From positions 1-60,939 of the forward strand of contig JAEOSL010000009.1 in assembly GCA_016840385.1 (NCBI GenBank): a DNA stretch of 60,939 bases. Reading direction: 5' to 3'. Numbering within the stretch: position 1 is the first letter of the stretch; each line of letters begins with the position of its first letter. This DNA comes from Candidatus Thorarchaeota archaeon (lineage in GTDB: Archaea; Asgardarchaeota; Thorarchaeia; Thorarchaeales; Thorarchaeaceae). The notes under the pieces are model-generated. The model saw nothing but the letters and a program-made list of their open reading frames with translations, made no database searches and was not told the DNA's origin. Shown one piece after another: positions 46,404 through 54,987 of the stretch. The position numbers were made by a program, and so were the translations under genes.

Positions 46404-47347
46404 CCTCTTGTTAGTTTAACAGTACGAATAAATTGTAGAGTCTTTCCACGATATGGAATAGTACATTGTAGAGCCTCGAAATAGGGAATTCCGAGTACTG
46501 TTGCAATCTGTTGAAGTGATCGTGTTCCATCGCAGAGTTCCAGCACTGCGCGATGTTGTTTTTTGGCCTTGCCGATTTTTCCTTCGAAGAGAGGCATTTC
46601 AACAAGTTCCTTCTGTTCAGGGTCTTGTTCATCAGGACATTCAACATCAGCTATGCCTCTATTCACACACCATGTGACTGCGTCTAACACATGCTCAACA
46701 GGTTTTGCTAATTGCTCAGCTATCTTGAAGACTGTCATCTTCTCGTCCATGACTAGAAGAATATCAACCCCAAGATTCGCGTAGGATCTTTTTAGTGCTA
46801 AGTTCAGTTTTGAGTCAAGTGTCACTGCTTCACTGTAATTTTTCCCTCTAAGTACAACACAGCCATGAAATACCTCAATTTCTTCAGCATCTGATTCTTC
46901 CCCAGGTTCTATGAGATCATCTTCAACTTCATCAGTAATTATCGGTTCTTCAACAACTTCTTGCACAGGAGATGATGGTTCTTCGGGTACCACTTCAATC
47001 TCAGGTTCTGGAATAGCTATAGGAGGCGGGGGTAAATCTACCTTAACAAGGAGACTAACAACTGCCTGTGTTCGTGACAATGCACCACCTAGATGTAGGT
47101 CAGGTTCAAAGAGAACCGCAAGAACCCATTTTGGATTAACTCGTGCAAGAACCACACTACCTTGACCTGTCAAGATATTCATCAACTTCAGATCAGAAGC
47201 ATGAATCTTGAGTGATCCTTTAATTTGAGGCAATACCTCATCCGGTAGTGAAAAAGAGAGAAATGGATGACCATCGTTCGTTATCAATGCATAGCCGAGT
47301 ACTGACTCATCAAACTTCAGTTTTGTCAGTACACGTTCAAGTTGCAA
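46400..47347 (-). CDS. Roadblock-like/winged-helix protein, paralogue 2
   Basis: 315 residues. N-terminal roadblock-like domain (LTKLKFDESVLGYALITNDG, then VVLARVNPKWVLAVLFEPDL), a Pro/Glu-rich linker of about 70 residues, and a winged-helix C-terminal half (MTVFKIAEQLAKPVEHVLDA). The TTG start has AGGTG before it, as in paralogue 1. Same domain order as the 43.5 kb protein, so a duplication of the whole module is likely. Confidence 0.72.
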   Translation of the reverse strand: MQLERVLTKLKFDESVLGYALITNDGHPFLSFSLPDEVLPQIKGSLKIHASDLKLMNILTGQGSVVLARVNPKWVLAVLFEPDLHLGGALSRTQAVVSLLVKVDLPPPPIAIPEPEIEVVPEEPSSPVQEVVEEPIITDEVEDDLIEPGEESDAEEIEVFHGCVVLRGKNYSEAVTLDSKLNLALKRSYANLGVDILLVMDEKMTVFKIAEQLAKPVEHVLDAVTWCVNRGIADVECPDEQDPEQKELVEMPLFEGKIGKAKKQHRAVLELCDGTRSLQQIATVLGIPYFEALQCTIPYRGKTLQFIRTVKLTRG

Positions 47348-47394
47348 ATCTATACACCTAACTTAGCGATTAAATTCCTATTGAACGCTTACAA

Positions 47395-48498
47395 TTACTG
47401 CATAAGTAACTTTTTACCACTGCTTGAAACCGCTGGATTTGATGTTAGAAAAGCTATCACCGTTTCTCTACTTGGTGGAGTCGAGTCATCTGACGAAATA
47501 TACAATGCAGCAACTGCATTTGCTAGAACTAGCTGCTCAAAATGTTCCAAATCAAGAAGTAGTCCATAGATGAGTCCAGCATTGAAAGCATCACCAGAAC
47601 CCAAGGCAATTTTGGTTTCAATCTGAAAAGTGGGAACTGAAACTACATCATCCCCAACTATACTAGCAGCAAAATGGGGGGTATGTAGAATAACACGAAC
47701 CCCGGTTTCTTGTGATATTAGCTTGGCTCCTTTGATCCAATCCTCAGGATTGTTCACGATATTCAGCCATTGTTCCTGACCAGTGAGTGACCATGATAGC
47801 CAACCAACCTCATTCTCATTAAGGCCGAGAATGTCAAGATTTCCACTACTAATTCCCTTTTTCAGAAGAGGTCCAACCAATGCAGAATTACTTGATGGAT
47901 CTCCTATGTCCATGAATGTAATCGCACGAGAAGTTTCCTTCGCCTTCTTGAAAAGATCATGTGCAAGATTGGCTCCATGTTTATTGTGATTCAGGTTAAC
48001 AAGTGCAACTAGTCCGCTATTTTCAATCAGTTGAATATCAGCTGGTGTAAGGTCTGAGAATTTGAAATCAGATGCAGATCCACTATCGCAAACCATGAGA
48101 TTGACTTTGCGTCCCGCGGATTCTGTTTCTATTGATACTGTACTTGATAATTGCCCATCAGTATGAATGTGGCCAAGATCTAGACCAGGTGGTGCAAGAG
48201 CCTCTAGAAGTGACTTGCCGTATTCATCAGTAGTTACAATTAACTTTGAATCAAGTCCCAAAGCAAGAAGTGCAGAGGCGGTATTCACACAGTTCCCTCC
48301 ACGACGAATGAATTGTTCACTCTCCAGTATGTTACCACCACCTTGCTGGGCAAGTTTCTTGAGATCTTCAATGAACTCCTCAAGTGTGGGTACCAATACA
48401 AAATGGTCGACAAAGAAATCTGGAAGGATTACGGGATATGGCACCTTCGGTGGATTTGATAATTTGGAGATGAGCTGTGAATAGTCCAGCTCGGTCAC
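47395..48498 (-). CDS. PfkB-family carbohydrate kinase
   Basis: A 367-residue ribokinase-fold enzyme with an N-terminal RRGGNCVNTASALLALG, a DIGDPS stretch, and the active-site loop ALGSGDAFNAGLIYG, where the catalytic Asp is intact (unlike the 34.7 kb protein). The sugar substrate is unknown. It is upstream-facing from the roadblock operon and downstream of eL13 on the same strand. Confidence 0.88.
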   Translation of the reverse strand: MTELDYSQLISKLSNPPKVPYPVILPDFFVDHFVLVPTLEEFIEDLKKLAQQGGGNILESEQFIRRGGNCVNTASALLALGLDSKLIVTTDEYGKSLLEALAPPGLDLGHIHTDGQLSSTVSIETESAGRKVNLMVCDSGSASDFKFSDLTPADIQLIENSGLVALVNLNHNKHGANLAHDLFKKAKETSRAITFMDIGDPSSNSALVGPLLKKGISSGNLDILGLNENEVGWLSWSLTGQEQWLNIVNNPEDWIKGAKLISQETGVRVILHTPHFAASIVGDDVVSVPTFQIETKIALGSGDAFNAGLIYGLLLDLEHFEQLVLANAVAALYISSDDSTPPSRETVIAFLTSNPAVSSSGKKLLMQ

Positions 48499-48520
48499 CC
48501 CGGGATACGACTACGGTAAT

Positions 48521-48970
48521 CTACACTTTCTTCAGTGCAGCCTTAACCATTGCAGTAATACGATTTTCGTCGATTCCTGTCTTTTTAGCAACCTTAGGAA
48601 TGTCACAGTATGCTAAATCGGAAATTGACTTGATTCCTGCATCTACTAAGAGTGGTGCTTCAGATACTTTGACTGCTCTGAGTGCGGAAAGTTCTGCGAT
48701 TGCACCATCAGGCTTACTGACAACAACTTTGTCTTCCTTAGCAAGTGCATCGATGATTTCTTCCAAGTCCTTCATGTACTGCTTGAGAGCTTCTATGTTA
48801 TCTGGATAAACGGATTTTCGTCTGAGGTCAACGATTAAGCCCATCTTACGAGCATCATCAATAGTAAGACCAGCTTGAGAGGTCTCTTCTCTACTGAAAC
48901 CACGACCACGTCGGGGTTTTGCACTCTTGGGGCTCTTTACTGTAGGCTCAGCGATTATATCAAAGCTCAT
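48521..48970 (-). CDS. rpl13e: Ribosomal protein eL13 with helix-hairpin-helix extension
   Basis: A 149-residue large-subunit protein. The N-terminal KPRRGRGFSREETSQAGLTI, DARKMGLIVDLRRKSVYPDN is the eL13 core. The C-terminal 75 residues include AGIKSISDLAYCDIPKVAKKTGI, a helix-hairpin-helix-like extension also seen in some TACK and Asgard homologues. eL13 is absent from most Euryarchaeota, supporting the placement. Confidence 0.9.
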   Translation of the reverse strand: MSFDIIAEPTVKSPKSAKPRRGRGFSREETSQAGLTIDDARKMGLIVDLRRKSVYPDNIEALKQYMKDLEEIIDALAKEDKVVVSKPDGAIAELSALRAVKVSEAPLLVDAGIKSISDLAYCDIPKVAKKTGIDENRITAMVKAALKKV

Positions 48971-49036
48971 AGGTTAATCACCTAACTCGGCGGCTTCGTG
49001 TCTTGTGTCCACTTATCAAGCTTTCTTTCCAGCAGA

Positions 49037-49111
49037 TTGGGTTGGTTAGGTCTATGAAGTCCGCGGTCCTCTTCGTGTTTGAAGTCGAGTGCTTTTGACT
49101 CATCAACCCAA
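49037..49111. ncRNA. Candidate 75-nt structured RNA
   Basis: TTGGGTTG at 49037 pairs perfectly with CAACCCAA at 49104, enclosing inner hairpins (GAGT-GCTTTTG-ACTC and GAAG/CTTC around CCGCGG). The length and outer stem are tRNA-like, but no D or T arm consensus fits and no anticodon loop is convincing on either strand. It may be a small RNA or a transcript-end structure between the 49.1 kb gene and the eL13 5' region. Confidence 0.3.
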
Positions 49112-49147
49112 GCGATTTTCAAAATTATTTGACTACCTAAGAAATTG

Positions 49148-49495
49148 TTAATGGGTCAAAGGAGTTTCAAGCTCTTTCTTTCTTCGTTCCACTCTCCCAA
49201 TAGCGATCATGTATACAAAGAAACCTGTGAACATAATCATTATCCCTATGAGCAACAAAGACACAAACAAGTTGAGTGTAGACATTTCAGACAACAACAA
49301 CGCTACAAAACTCATCATTGGAAACCAAAGAATCGGAACAGAACAAACTAGAAAGATAACATGAACTTGTGGCTCACCTGCAGCATAACACCTAGATGAA
49401 CAGTATTCTTTTCCCCTACTACTCCTCCAGCGAACTTTACTCCATTGATTTTCTGACTTCTCGCACCAACTACAGTGGGTTTCCCTAGTTTCCAT
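49148..49495 (-). CDS. Small zinc-finger membrane protein
   Basis: A 115-residue protein. The N-terminal CSWCEKSENQWSKVRWRSSR and EYCSSRC form a compact four-Cys zinc module, followed by two transmembrane helices and a short basic tail. It resembles small DUF2116-like proteins. Function unknown; it stands alone beside another small membrane gene. Confidence 0.65.
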   Translation of the reverse strand: METRETHCSWCEKSENQWSKVRWRSSRGKEYCSSRCYAAGEPQVHVIFLVCSVPILWFPMMSFVALLLSEMSTLNLFVSLLLIGIMIMFTGFFVYMIAIGRVERRKKELETPLTH

Positions 49496-49692
49496 ATGGT
49501 GTGATGCTCGTGAGCCAAGATAACCTCATTGATTTCCATCAATGCCAAGAGGTCAACACTTGAAGATTTGATTTAGATTACGCTTAAGTATACACGAGGT
49601 GGCAGAGGGCGGTCTACCAAGCTTTCGAGATGGCGGTAAATGATTTCAATAATACTATTGGAAGATTCCTCGTTTGCTATGTCTTATGATGA

Positions 49693-49917
49693 CTACGCCC
49701 TCTTCTTCGTTAGCAGTACTGCCATTGTCAATGTTGTTAATGTAATAAGAATACTCAGAGGGAGTACGATGAATAACAAGGGTATTTGAATGTCCATTCC
49801 TCGAGGGATCATTTCCAGAAGTACATACACAATTGTCACACCAAGCAGACTGCTCATCGCAATCAAAATACCACTGATAAGATAAGCCCATTTGGGTGGT
49901 CTGATTATAGAGTTCAA
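49693..49917 (-). CDS. Small two-helix membrane protein
   Basis: 74 residues from a TTG start, containing two transmembrane helices (WAYLISGILIAMSSLLGVTI and LLFIVLPLSILITLTTLTMA) and a LTKKRA end. No family recognised. It lies in a stretch of small membrane genes. Confidence 0.5.
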   Translation of the reverse strand: MNSIIRPPKWAYLISGILIAMSSLLGVTIVYVLLEMIPRGMDIQIPLLFIVLPLSILITLTTLTMAVLLTKKRA

Positions 49918-50077
49918 CTGTTTTCCCTGTAACCTTCACTCTTTGCACACTTATGCATTCGGGTAACTATTGGTTCACTACTATAGGAGTCAACATGTGA
50001 AGATATTAGATTTGCCTTCTATATCTCCTGAAACTACTTTAAGTTTTCAATTCAAGAGTAAGCATAAGTGACAGATA

Positions 50078-50317
50078 ATGGAACGGCAGAGGGGAGCAAT
50101 TGTGTTTTTGATTGTGATGCTTATAGGAGCAGTCCTATCAACTGTGGGAATGATGGTAGCATCAGGAGTTGACCAAGAGGGGATTGTATACAGAACATTA
50201 AGCATCGCAGCTTTATGTTTTACTCTCATCGTCGTTTTTGTACCATTGCTCTATCCAGATCGTTTCGATGAAGAGCAAAATCAATCTGAAACGGTCCCTG
50301 ATTCGAGTCTAGTCTAA
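50078..50317 (+). CDS. Small membrane protein, unknown function
   Basis: 79 residues, with two transmembrane helices (IVFLIVMLIGAVLSTVGMMV and LSIAALCFTLIVVFVPLLYP) and an acidic cytoplasmic tail. No motif. It is divergent from the neighbouring membrane gene and isolated on its strand. Confidence 0.5.
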   Translation: MERQRGAIVFLIVMLIGAVLSTVGMMVASGVDQEGIVYRTLSIAALCFTLIVVFVPLLYPDRFDEEQNQSETVPDSSLV

Positions 50318-50414
50318 TTCTCGATGTTCTTAGGTTCGCAGTAAGTATAGTACCTGTTTTAGAATTCATCCAAGGTCTGAATTGGATTCTTTCAGATAAT
50401 CAATAGCGAGCAAC

Positions 50415-51293
50415 TTATGGAATATCAGCTGTTCCATCCAGAACAATTTGAAATCCAACACACGCAGTTCCATAGTTATCTGGATGGTTTGTTTCTAGAT
50501 AATCGTTGATCTCTTCACCACTGCAATGTATGGGGTAGATGTTTTGCACACCCATATCAAGAAGTGCATCAACTGTATCAATGACGTCTTGTTGATCAGC
50601 ATATAGAAGATGGAACCCGCCTATCACCATATAGACCTCATCTGCATTCATTACATCTAGCACCGTAGAAACTATGTTTTCAACTCCAGGATGACTACAT
50701 GCAACTAAAACAACTAATCCAAGATTCTCTACGTCAATAACCAACGCCTGTTCACTAAAAACCAATATATCTTCAAAACCCATCCCAACAATGGAAACCC
50801 CAGTTGAAATCTCAGCTGTTTCTTCGATTTCGATATCATTGAAACCACTAGTCCAAGATCTTGGGTAGCCATAATATGGAGTATACATTGTGAGATTATC
50901 ATACAAATCCGAAACATAGGTGAATCCACTGACATGATCCGGATGCGTATGAGAAACAACAACACAATCGCAAGCTAAACCTAGGTCAATACCTTGAGAT
51001 GCTGTGTTGTTTTCCAATGTAATTGGATCAGGTCCAGAATCGAATAGTATCGTTGAATCCGTAGTTTCCACAAGTATACTGAGACCCCATGGAGAAAGGA
51101 GCGTATTATTGGGATGGTTATCTACTAGCACAGTAATTTTGACATAATCAAGACTCTCGACTTGATTTCCTGGAGAAAACAAACTCGGGAGCAAAATAAT
51201 AGACACCAATAAGATAGCAGAAACACCAATGACTATTCCAATTCTTTGATTCTTATTCAATATTGTCACCTTTTGGTTGCTAGTAGTGTTCAC
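50415..51293 (-). CDS. Membrane-anchored metallo-beta-lactamase-fold hydrolase
   Basis: A 292-residue protein: an N-terminal membrane anchor (IGVSAILLVSIILLPSLF), then an MBL fold with SHTHPDHVSG (HxHxDH), ACSHPGVEN and YPIHCSGEE. The pattern is close to the dihydropterin-type (MptE-like) branch of MBL enzymes. The anchor would place the active site outside the cytoplasm, so it is likely a secreted hydrolase of unknown substrate. Confidence 0.8.
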   Translation of the reverse strand: MNTTSNQKVTILNKNQRIGIVIGVSAILLVSIILLPSLFSPGNQVESLDYVKITVLVDNHPNNTLLSPWGLSILVETTDSTILFDSGPDPITLENNTASQGIDLGLACDCVVVSHTHPDHVSGFTYVSDLYDNLTMYTPYYGYPRSWTSGFNDIEIEETAEISTGVSIVGMGFEDILVFSEQALVIDVENLGLVVLVACSHPGVENIVSTVLDVMNADEVYMVIGGFHLLYADQQDVIDTVDALLDMGVQNIYPIHCSGEEINDYLETNHPDNYGTACVGFQIVLDGTADIP

Positions 51294-51365
51294 CTAATAT
51301 GCCAAAGATATTACTGAAAAGTATCATCGCACTTAAATAAAAATACTAGCAATACCGTGATTAAG

Positions 51366-52187
51366 CTAGAAATCATCCAAAGATGTTTGCTGAAAGGCAT
51401 CTGCATCAAGCATAGATTCTAACTTCCGTTCCTGTCTAGAACTCATTGTTCCAAGAAGTGAGAGCATTTGTAATGCGTTAAGTGGTGCATTTCCCGCAAA
51501 ATGGTTATTGAAATATCCATAGGTGGTTTCGACAATTGAAGTGATCTGTTCGAGTCGGGGAATCCAGGCGTCAAGCTCATCTAAGGAAAATCTGTAGTTG
51601 AACCAAGGATTAGCTCCATGTCCATGCCAGCGAATATACGAGAAATCAGCTGTTATCCTCAAATCAATGGGAAGTTTAGGTTCATCCACAATGACATTGG
51701 CAATTCCATAATCTTCCAGTAGAGTCCAGACCTTTTTTGTCAACCAAGAGAAATCCCTAAACTCGATTGCATATCGAAATGATGGGTCTAATGCAGTAAG
51801 AAAGGTCTCTAAGTCCGCCATGGTTGAAATATCCCAAGGAGGTAGTTGAATCAGCAATACTGGAATACGTCCTCGGAGTGGCTCAAGAAGTCTGAAGAAC
51901 TCGGTGAGAGTTGCACCGCCTTCACCTGTAAGATCAAGACGTGTATCATGCGTGACCTTCTTTGGTAGTTTAGCAGTGAAAAATACGTCTTCACTAAGAG
52001 AAGCCAGATGGGTTATGAACTTGGGTTGGGGAAGGGCATAGAATGTTGAGTTTATTTCCGCAGTATCAAAATATGCGAGATATTGTTGAAGCATGGATGT
52101 TCCTGATTTGTAAAATACCCCTTTCCAGTCCTTATCATAAGACCAGCCACTTGTTCCAATATGAAGTCCTTTTCTCATTGCACTCAC
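51366..52187 (-). CDS. DUF72 (YecE-like) protein
   Basis: A 273-residue TIM-barrel-like DUF72 protein, with LHIGTSGWSYDKDWKGVFY near the N-terminus, YFDTAEINSTFYALP and FSYIRWHGHGAN downstream, all DUF72 signatures. A second in-frame Met at 52178 is possible. Function unknown. Convergent with nothing; it lies 69 bases before the second tnpB end. Confidence 0.9.
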   Translation of the reverse strand: MSAMRKGLHIGTSGWSYDKDWKGVFYKSGTSMLQQYLAYFDTAEINSTFYALPQPKFITHLASLSEDVFFTAKLPKKVTHDTRLDLTGEGGATLTEFFRLLEPLRGRIPVLLIQLPPWDISTMADLETFLTALDPSFRYAIEFRDFSWLTKKVWTLLEDYGIANVIVDEPKLPIDLRITADFSYIRWHGHGANPWFNYRFSLDELDAWIPRLEQITSIVETTYGYFNNHFAGNAPLNALQMLSLLGTMSSRQERKLESMLDADAFQQTSLDDF

Positions 52188-52255
52188 TAAATTAGTATGA
52201 CAATAACTGGTTTTTATCTTCCGAATGGATTATTGCCCTCTAGAAAATCCATATC

Positions 52256-53995
52256 TTACAATTGTGAGTGAACTGTAAGAGACTCCTGTGTTCCACCTTT
52301 CTCACGACTGCTGTCGCCAGCTTGTTCCTGACCAGAATCAGTAACATTGTCATGAGCTTTGCCCCTCTTCAAAGGAACATCATTCCTCCGATGGGACCCG
52401 GCTTCTGTCCGCTGCATTGACTCACACGCACCAGTTGGTGTGATAACAGACGGTGTTTCCACAGCATTTACCATGGCAGGGTCTTCACTCCTCGCAGTAG
52501 ACTCTGTAAGAGTCATCTGGTCATAAGAGTCGGCCACGGACTCCCCTTTCGAGGCTGGTGTCCTCTGGGGGAGTGCGGACTTCCCATGAGAAGAACGAGT
52601 CTTCCTCCGGGCTTTCAGTATGGCCCTATCCTTAGCGGTGAGCCACATCCCTAGTCCGTTCTCATCTCTCAGTGATGGGATGAGCATAATAAGGCGCTTT
52701 CCGATATTGAGAGCGCCATTCAGGTCGGCGTTTGTCTTCAATCCACAGGTGGTACAGATGAAGAGGTTCTGCTTTGGTCTCTGTCCTTTGTGTCCACATT
52801 TATGACACATGATAGAGGTCCATTGTTCAGGGACTGCAAGATACCGTTTAGTATCAAATCCAAGAGAAGCAAGCTTGTGACCCAGAATCTCACGGACCCT
52901 GGCAAAAGCCCAGCGATGGACCATCCCTCTATACTTCCGACCTTTGTAGTTCCCTCTGCGAGCAGCATTCCTGATACCTTTCAGTTTCCCAATTGAAACA
53001 TAGAGGTCATAGTTATCGGCCATCTTACTGATATAGTCTGAGATATCCCTCACAAGCTTCTTGTCATACTCCTTACTGACACGCTCTCGTTTTCCACTCA
53101 GATTCCTGAGCTGTGATGTTACTCTATCAGGACTCTCACCCTTGGTAATGAGTTGTTCCATCTCTCGCTGGAGGGAAGCAACTCTCTCATCCAATGCCTT
53201 CATACGTTGGAGCTTGTCAAGCTGTTTCCAATAACGAATCTGTCTGTAGCCCTTCATTGTGAGAAGAACTGAACATGCCGCCTTGTTTATCCCAAGGTCG
53301 ATTGACAGTACAGCAGGAGGTTTTCCAGTGGAGTCAATCATCTCAACAGCGAGAGTCACCGTAAAGATTGCCCACCACTTCCGATGGGAATCCTTGAAGA
53401 CTCGGACTGTTTTAACATCACCTTCCTGCATCCGATTGAGATGGAAGGAAGAGATGGATAGAGGAATCATGAGTCTATCATGCTGGAATCGACCCTGTGA
53501 TACAGAGTCCAAAGAGTTTCTAAGCTTCAACCAGTGGCGAATCTCAAGCTCGGGAGAATACACAATCCTGAAGCGTTGAGTAAATGCAAAGCGTGGGATC
53601 TTCCGTGTTGAGTATCCCTTAGTACGGAGTGGCTTCGCACCACCACGTTCAAGATAGCTCTGCCACATGGCAATAGCTGTATCTCTACATTCCTGAAACT
53701 CATTCGCAGAGATGTTTGGGAATCGAACCTTGAAATCATGTGGAACATAACTTCGACTCGCTTTCCCTCTGGATGCTGTCAAGGTCAATTCATCCAGCTT
53801 TGAGGCATTAATCCGCGTCTGTTTACTGCCTGTAAGTAACTTTTCTTTATACCGTTCAATCACTCCAAGATACGCCTTGATGACTCTACTATCTCTACCA
53901 GTAATACGGTTGAGGCGAGTCCTCTGTCTATCAGTCATTGAAGCCCACTTAATCGGGACCTTCACACTGATGATTACACCCTTGGAGCGACCCAT
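52256..53995 (-). CDS. TnpB nuclease with long C-terminal tail
   Basis: 579 residues with an AGGTGA site before the ATG. The TnpB core has RuvC-I SIDLGINKA (Asp233), a RuvC-II region YVSIGKLKGIRN that has no Glu where one is usual, Cys397, 400, 414 and 417 as the zinc ribbon, and RuvC-III TNADLNGALN (Asp424). A Glu390 in AVPEQWTS is placed like the relocated catalytic Glu known in some TnpBs. From about 435 a 145-residue low-complexity tail follows; its DNA probably encodes the guide RNA as well as protein. There is no TnpA beside it. Confidence 0.88.
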   Translation of the reverse strand: MGRSKGVIISVKVPIKWASMTDRQRTRLNRITGRDSRVIKAYLGVIERYKEKLLTGSKQTRINASKLDELTLTASRGKASRSYVPHDFKVRFPNISANEFQECRDTAIAMWQSYLERGGAKPLRTKGYSTRKIPRFAFTQRFRIVYSPELEIRHWLKLRNSLDSVSQGRFQHDRLMIPLSISSFHLNRMQEGDVKTVRVFKDSHRKWWAIFTVTLAVEMIDSTGKPPAVLSIDLGINKAACSVLLTMKGYRQIRYWKQLDKLQRMKALDERVASLQREMEQLITKGESPDRVTSQLRNLSGKRERVSKEYDKKLVRDISDYISKMADNYDLYVSIGKLKGIRNAARRGNYKGRKYRGMVHRWAFARVREILGHKLASLGFDTKRYLAVPEQWTSIMCHKCGHKGQRPKQNLFICTTCGLKTNADLNGALNIGKRLIMLIPSLRDENGLGMWLTAKDRAILKARRKTRSSHGKSALPQRTPASKGESVADSYDQMTLTESTARSEDPAMVNAVETPSVITPTGACESMQRTEAGSHRRNDVPLKRGKAHDNVTDSGQEQAGDSSREKGGTQESLTVHSQL

Positions 53996-54382
53996 TCATT
54001 TCACCTGAGCTGATTTAAACTTCTGACCTTTCTCTTTCGAGTTCACTCCCCTTCTCGTCTTCGAGAGAGGTTATGAACTCCTACAATTTTCTATAGTATT
54101 TCCTGATTTAAACTTATGAAGCAAAAACAAAATAATTGGATAATTATCAGAATAGAGTGGATATATCGGGATAGAACATCTGCATTCAAATTACATTTTC
54201 TTATAAATGAACATACTTTCTACTAACCACCTTTTTGAAGTCCAAAATGAATGAAATATGGTCTTTTCTCACTCGTACCAGATGACCCAGAAACGCACTA
54301 GAAGCACATAATTCTTACTCTTGGAATGAGGTGTCTTCTGATCTACAAAAATATGGGGCTCGCCCCAGTAAAGATTCAGTAA
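53996..54382. other. Intergenic region upstream of tnpB and operator array
   Basis: About 385 bases between the tnpB start and the repeat array without a credible gene. It holds a TGGGG-CTCG-CCCCA hairpin at 54354-54367, which could be part of the element's left end, and an AT-rich CTTATAAATG near 54199-54210. The left end of the tnpB element must lie in this stretch, but no exact boundary is visible. Confidence 0.4.
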
Positions 54383-54496
54383 TACTATGTACGTCCGTAC
54401 ATAATAAACAAATTACTATGTACAACCGTACAGAGTGAATAGAATACTATGTATAGGTGTACAGAGTGGGCAAAATGCTCTGTATAACCGTACAGA
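54383..54496. repeat. Four palindromic operator-like sites at exact 31-bp period
   Basis: Four near-identical 21-bp units start at 54383, 54414, 54445 and 54476, exactly 31 bp apart with unrelated 10-bp AT-rich spacers. Each carries a 14-bp palindromic core TGTAC-N4-GTACA (TGTA(C/T) in units 3 and 4) at 54388, 54419, 54450 and 54481. Thirty-one bp is three helical turns, so all sites face the same side of the helix. They lie 119 bases before the gene at 54615 and upstream of glnA, as expected for cooperative regulator binding. A CRISPR array is excluded by the short spacers. Confidence 0.85.
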
Positions 54497-54614
54497 AGAA
54501 GGATGAACCCATGAAATATGCACGAATGGGAATGGGGATCACCCTCATATTGGAAATCTTGCCCTCTAGATATGGTTCATAAGAGTGTTCACTAATGCAG
54601 AACCTGTGAATTCA

Positions 54615-54926
54615 ATGAGAGCTGACGAAGTAAAATCAGAGTTCAGTAACTTAGAGATACACATGGGAGATTTCAAAGATCGCAAATTCAAGGCAAAGTG
54701 CACCGTCACCTATGAAGATCAAATGTTAATCATGGATGGTGGGAAAAGAGTTGTCAGAATGCATGCTAGAAATATCGGAAATGTGCACATGGGTAAGAAT
54801 GATATCACTATCGCAGGTTTGAATTTTGAGATTAAAGAGAACGAAGAAGTTAGCGTAGCCAGTGGTTCCATCAAACTTGAGCTTGGTGACGAAGCAAAAG
54901 CGTGGTACAAGGAACTTTGGGGATAA
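54615..54926 (+). CDS. Small beta-rich protein, unknown function
   Basis: A 103-residue protein from the ATG at 54615 (a GTG ten codons earlier is in frame). It is dominated by beta strands (KAKCTVTYEDQMLIMDGGKR, DITIAGLNFEIKENEEVSVA) and ends in a helix with AWYKELWG, which could be PH- or GRAM-like. It lies between the operator array and glnA, 61 bases before glnA, and is probably cotranscribed with it. Function unknown. Confidence 0.6.
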   Translation: MRADEVKSEFSNLEIHMGDFKDRKFKAKCTVTYEDQMLIMDGGKRVVRMHARNIGNVHMGKNDITIAGLNFEIKENEEVSVASGSIKLELGDEAKAWYKELWG

Positions 54927-54987
54927 AACAAGACTATAAAAACGAGTTTTGAACCTCTCGGGTGCGCGGACCCAGAGGACTGGTAAG

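Noticed and set aside
49037..49111. tRNA gene
   Set aside because: The acceptor-like stem is perfect but no T-loop GTTCRANNC, D-arm or anticodon arm can be placed on either strand.
54383..54496. CRISPR array
   Set aside because: Repeats are 21 bp with 10-bp spacers in strict 31-bp periodicity and palindromic cores; no cas genes are near.
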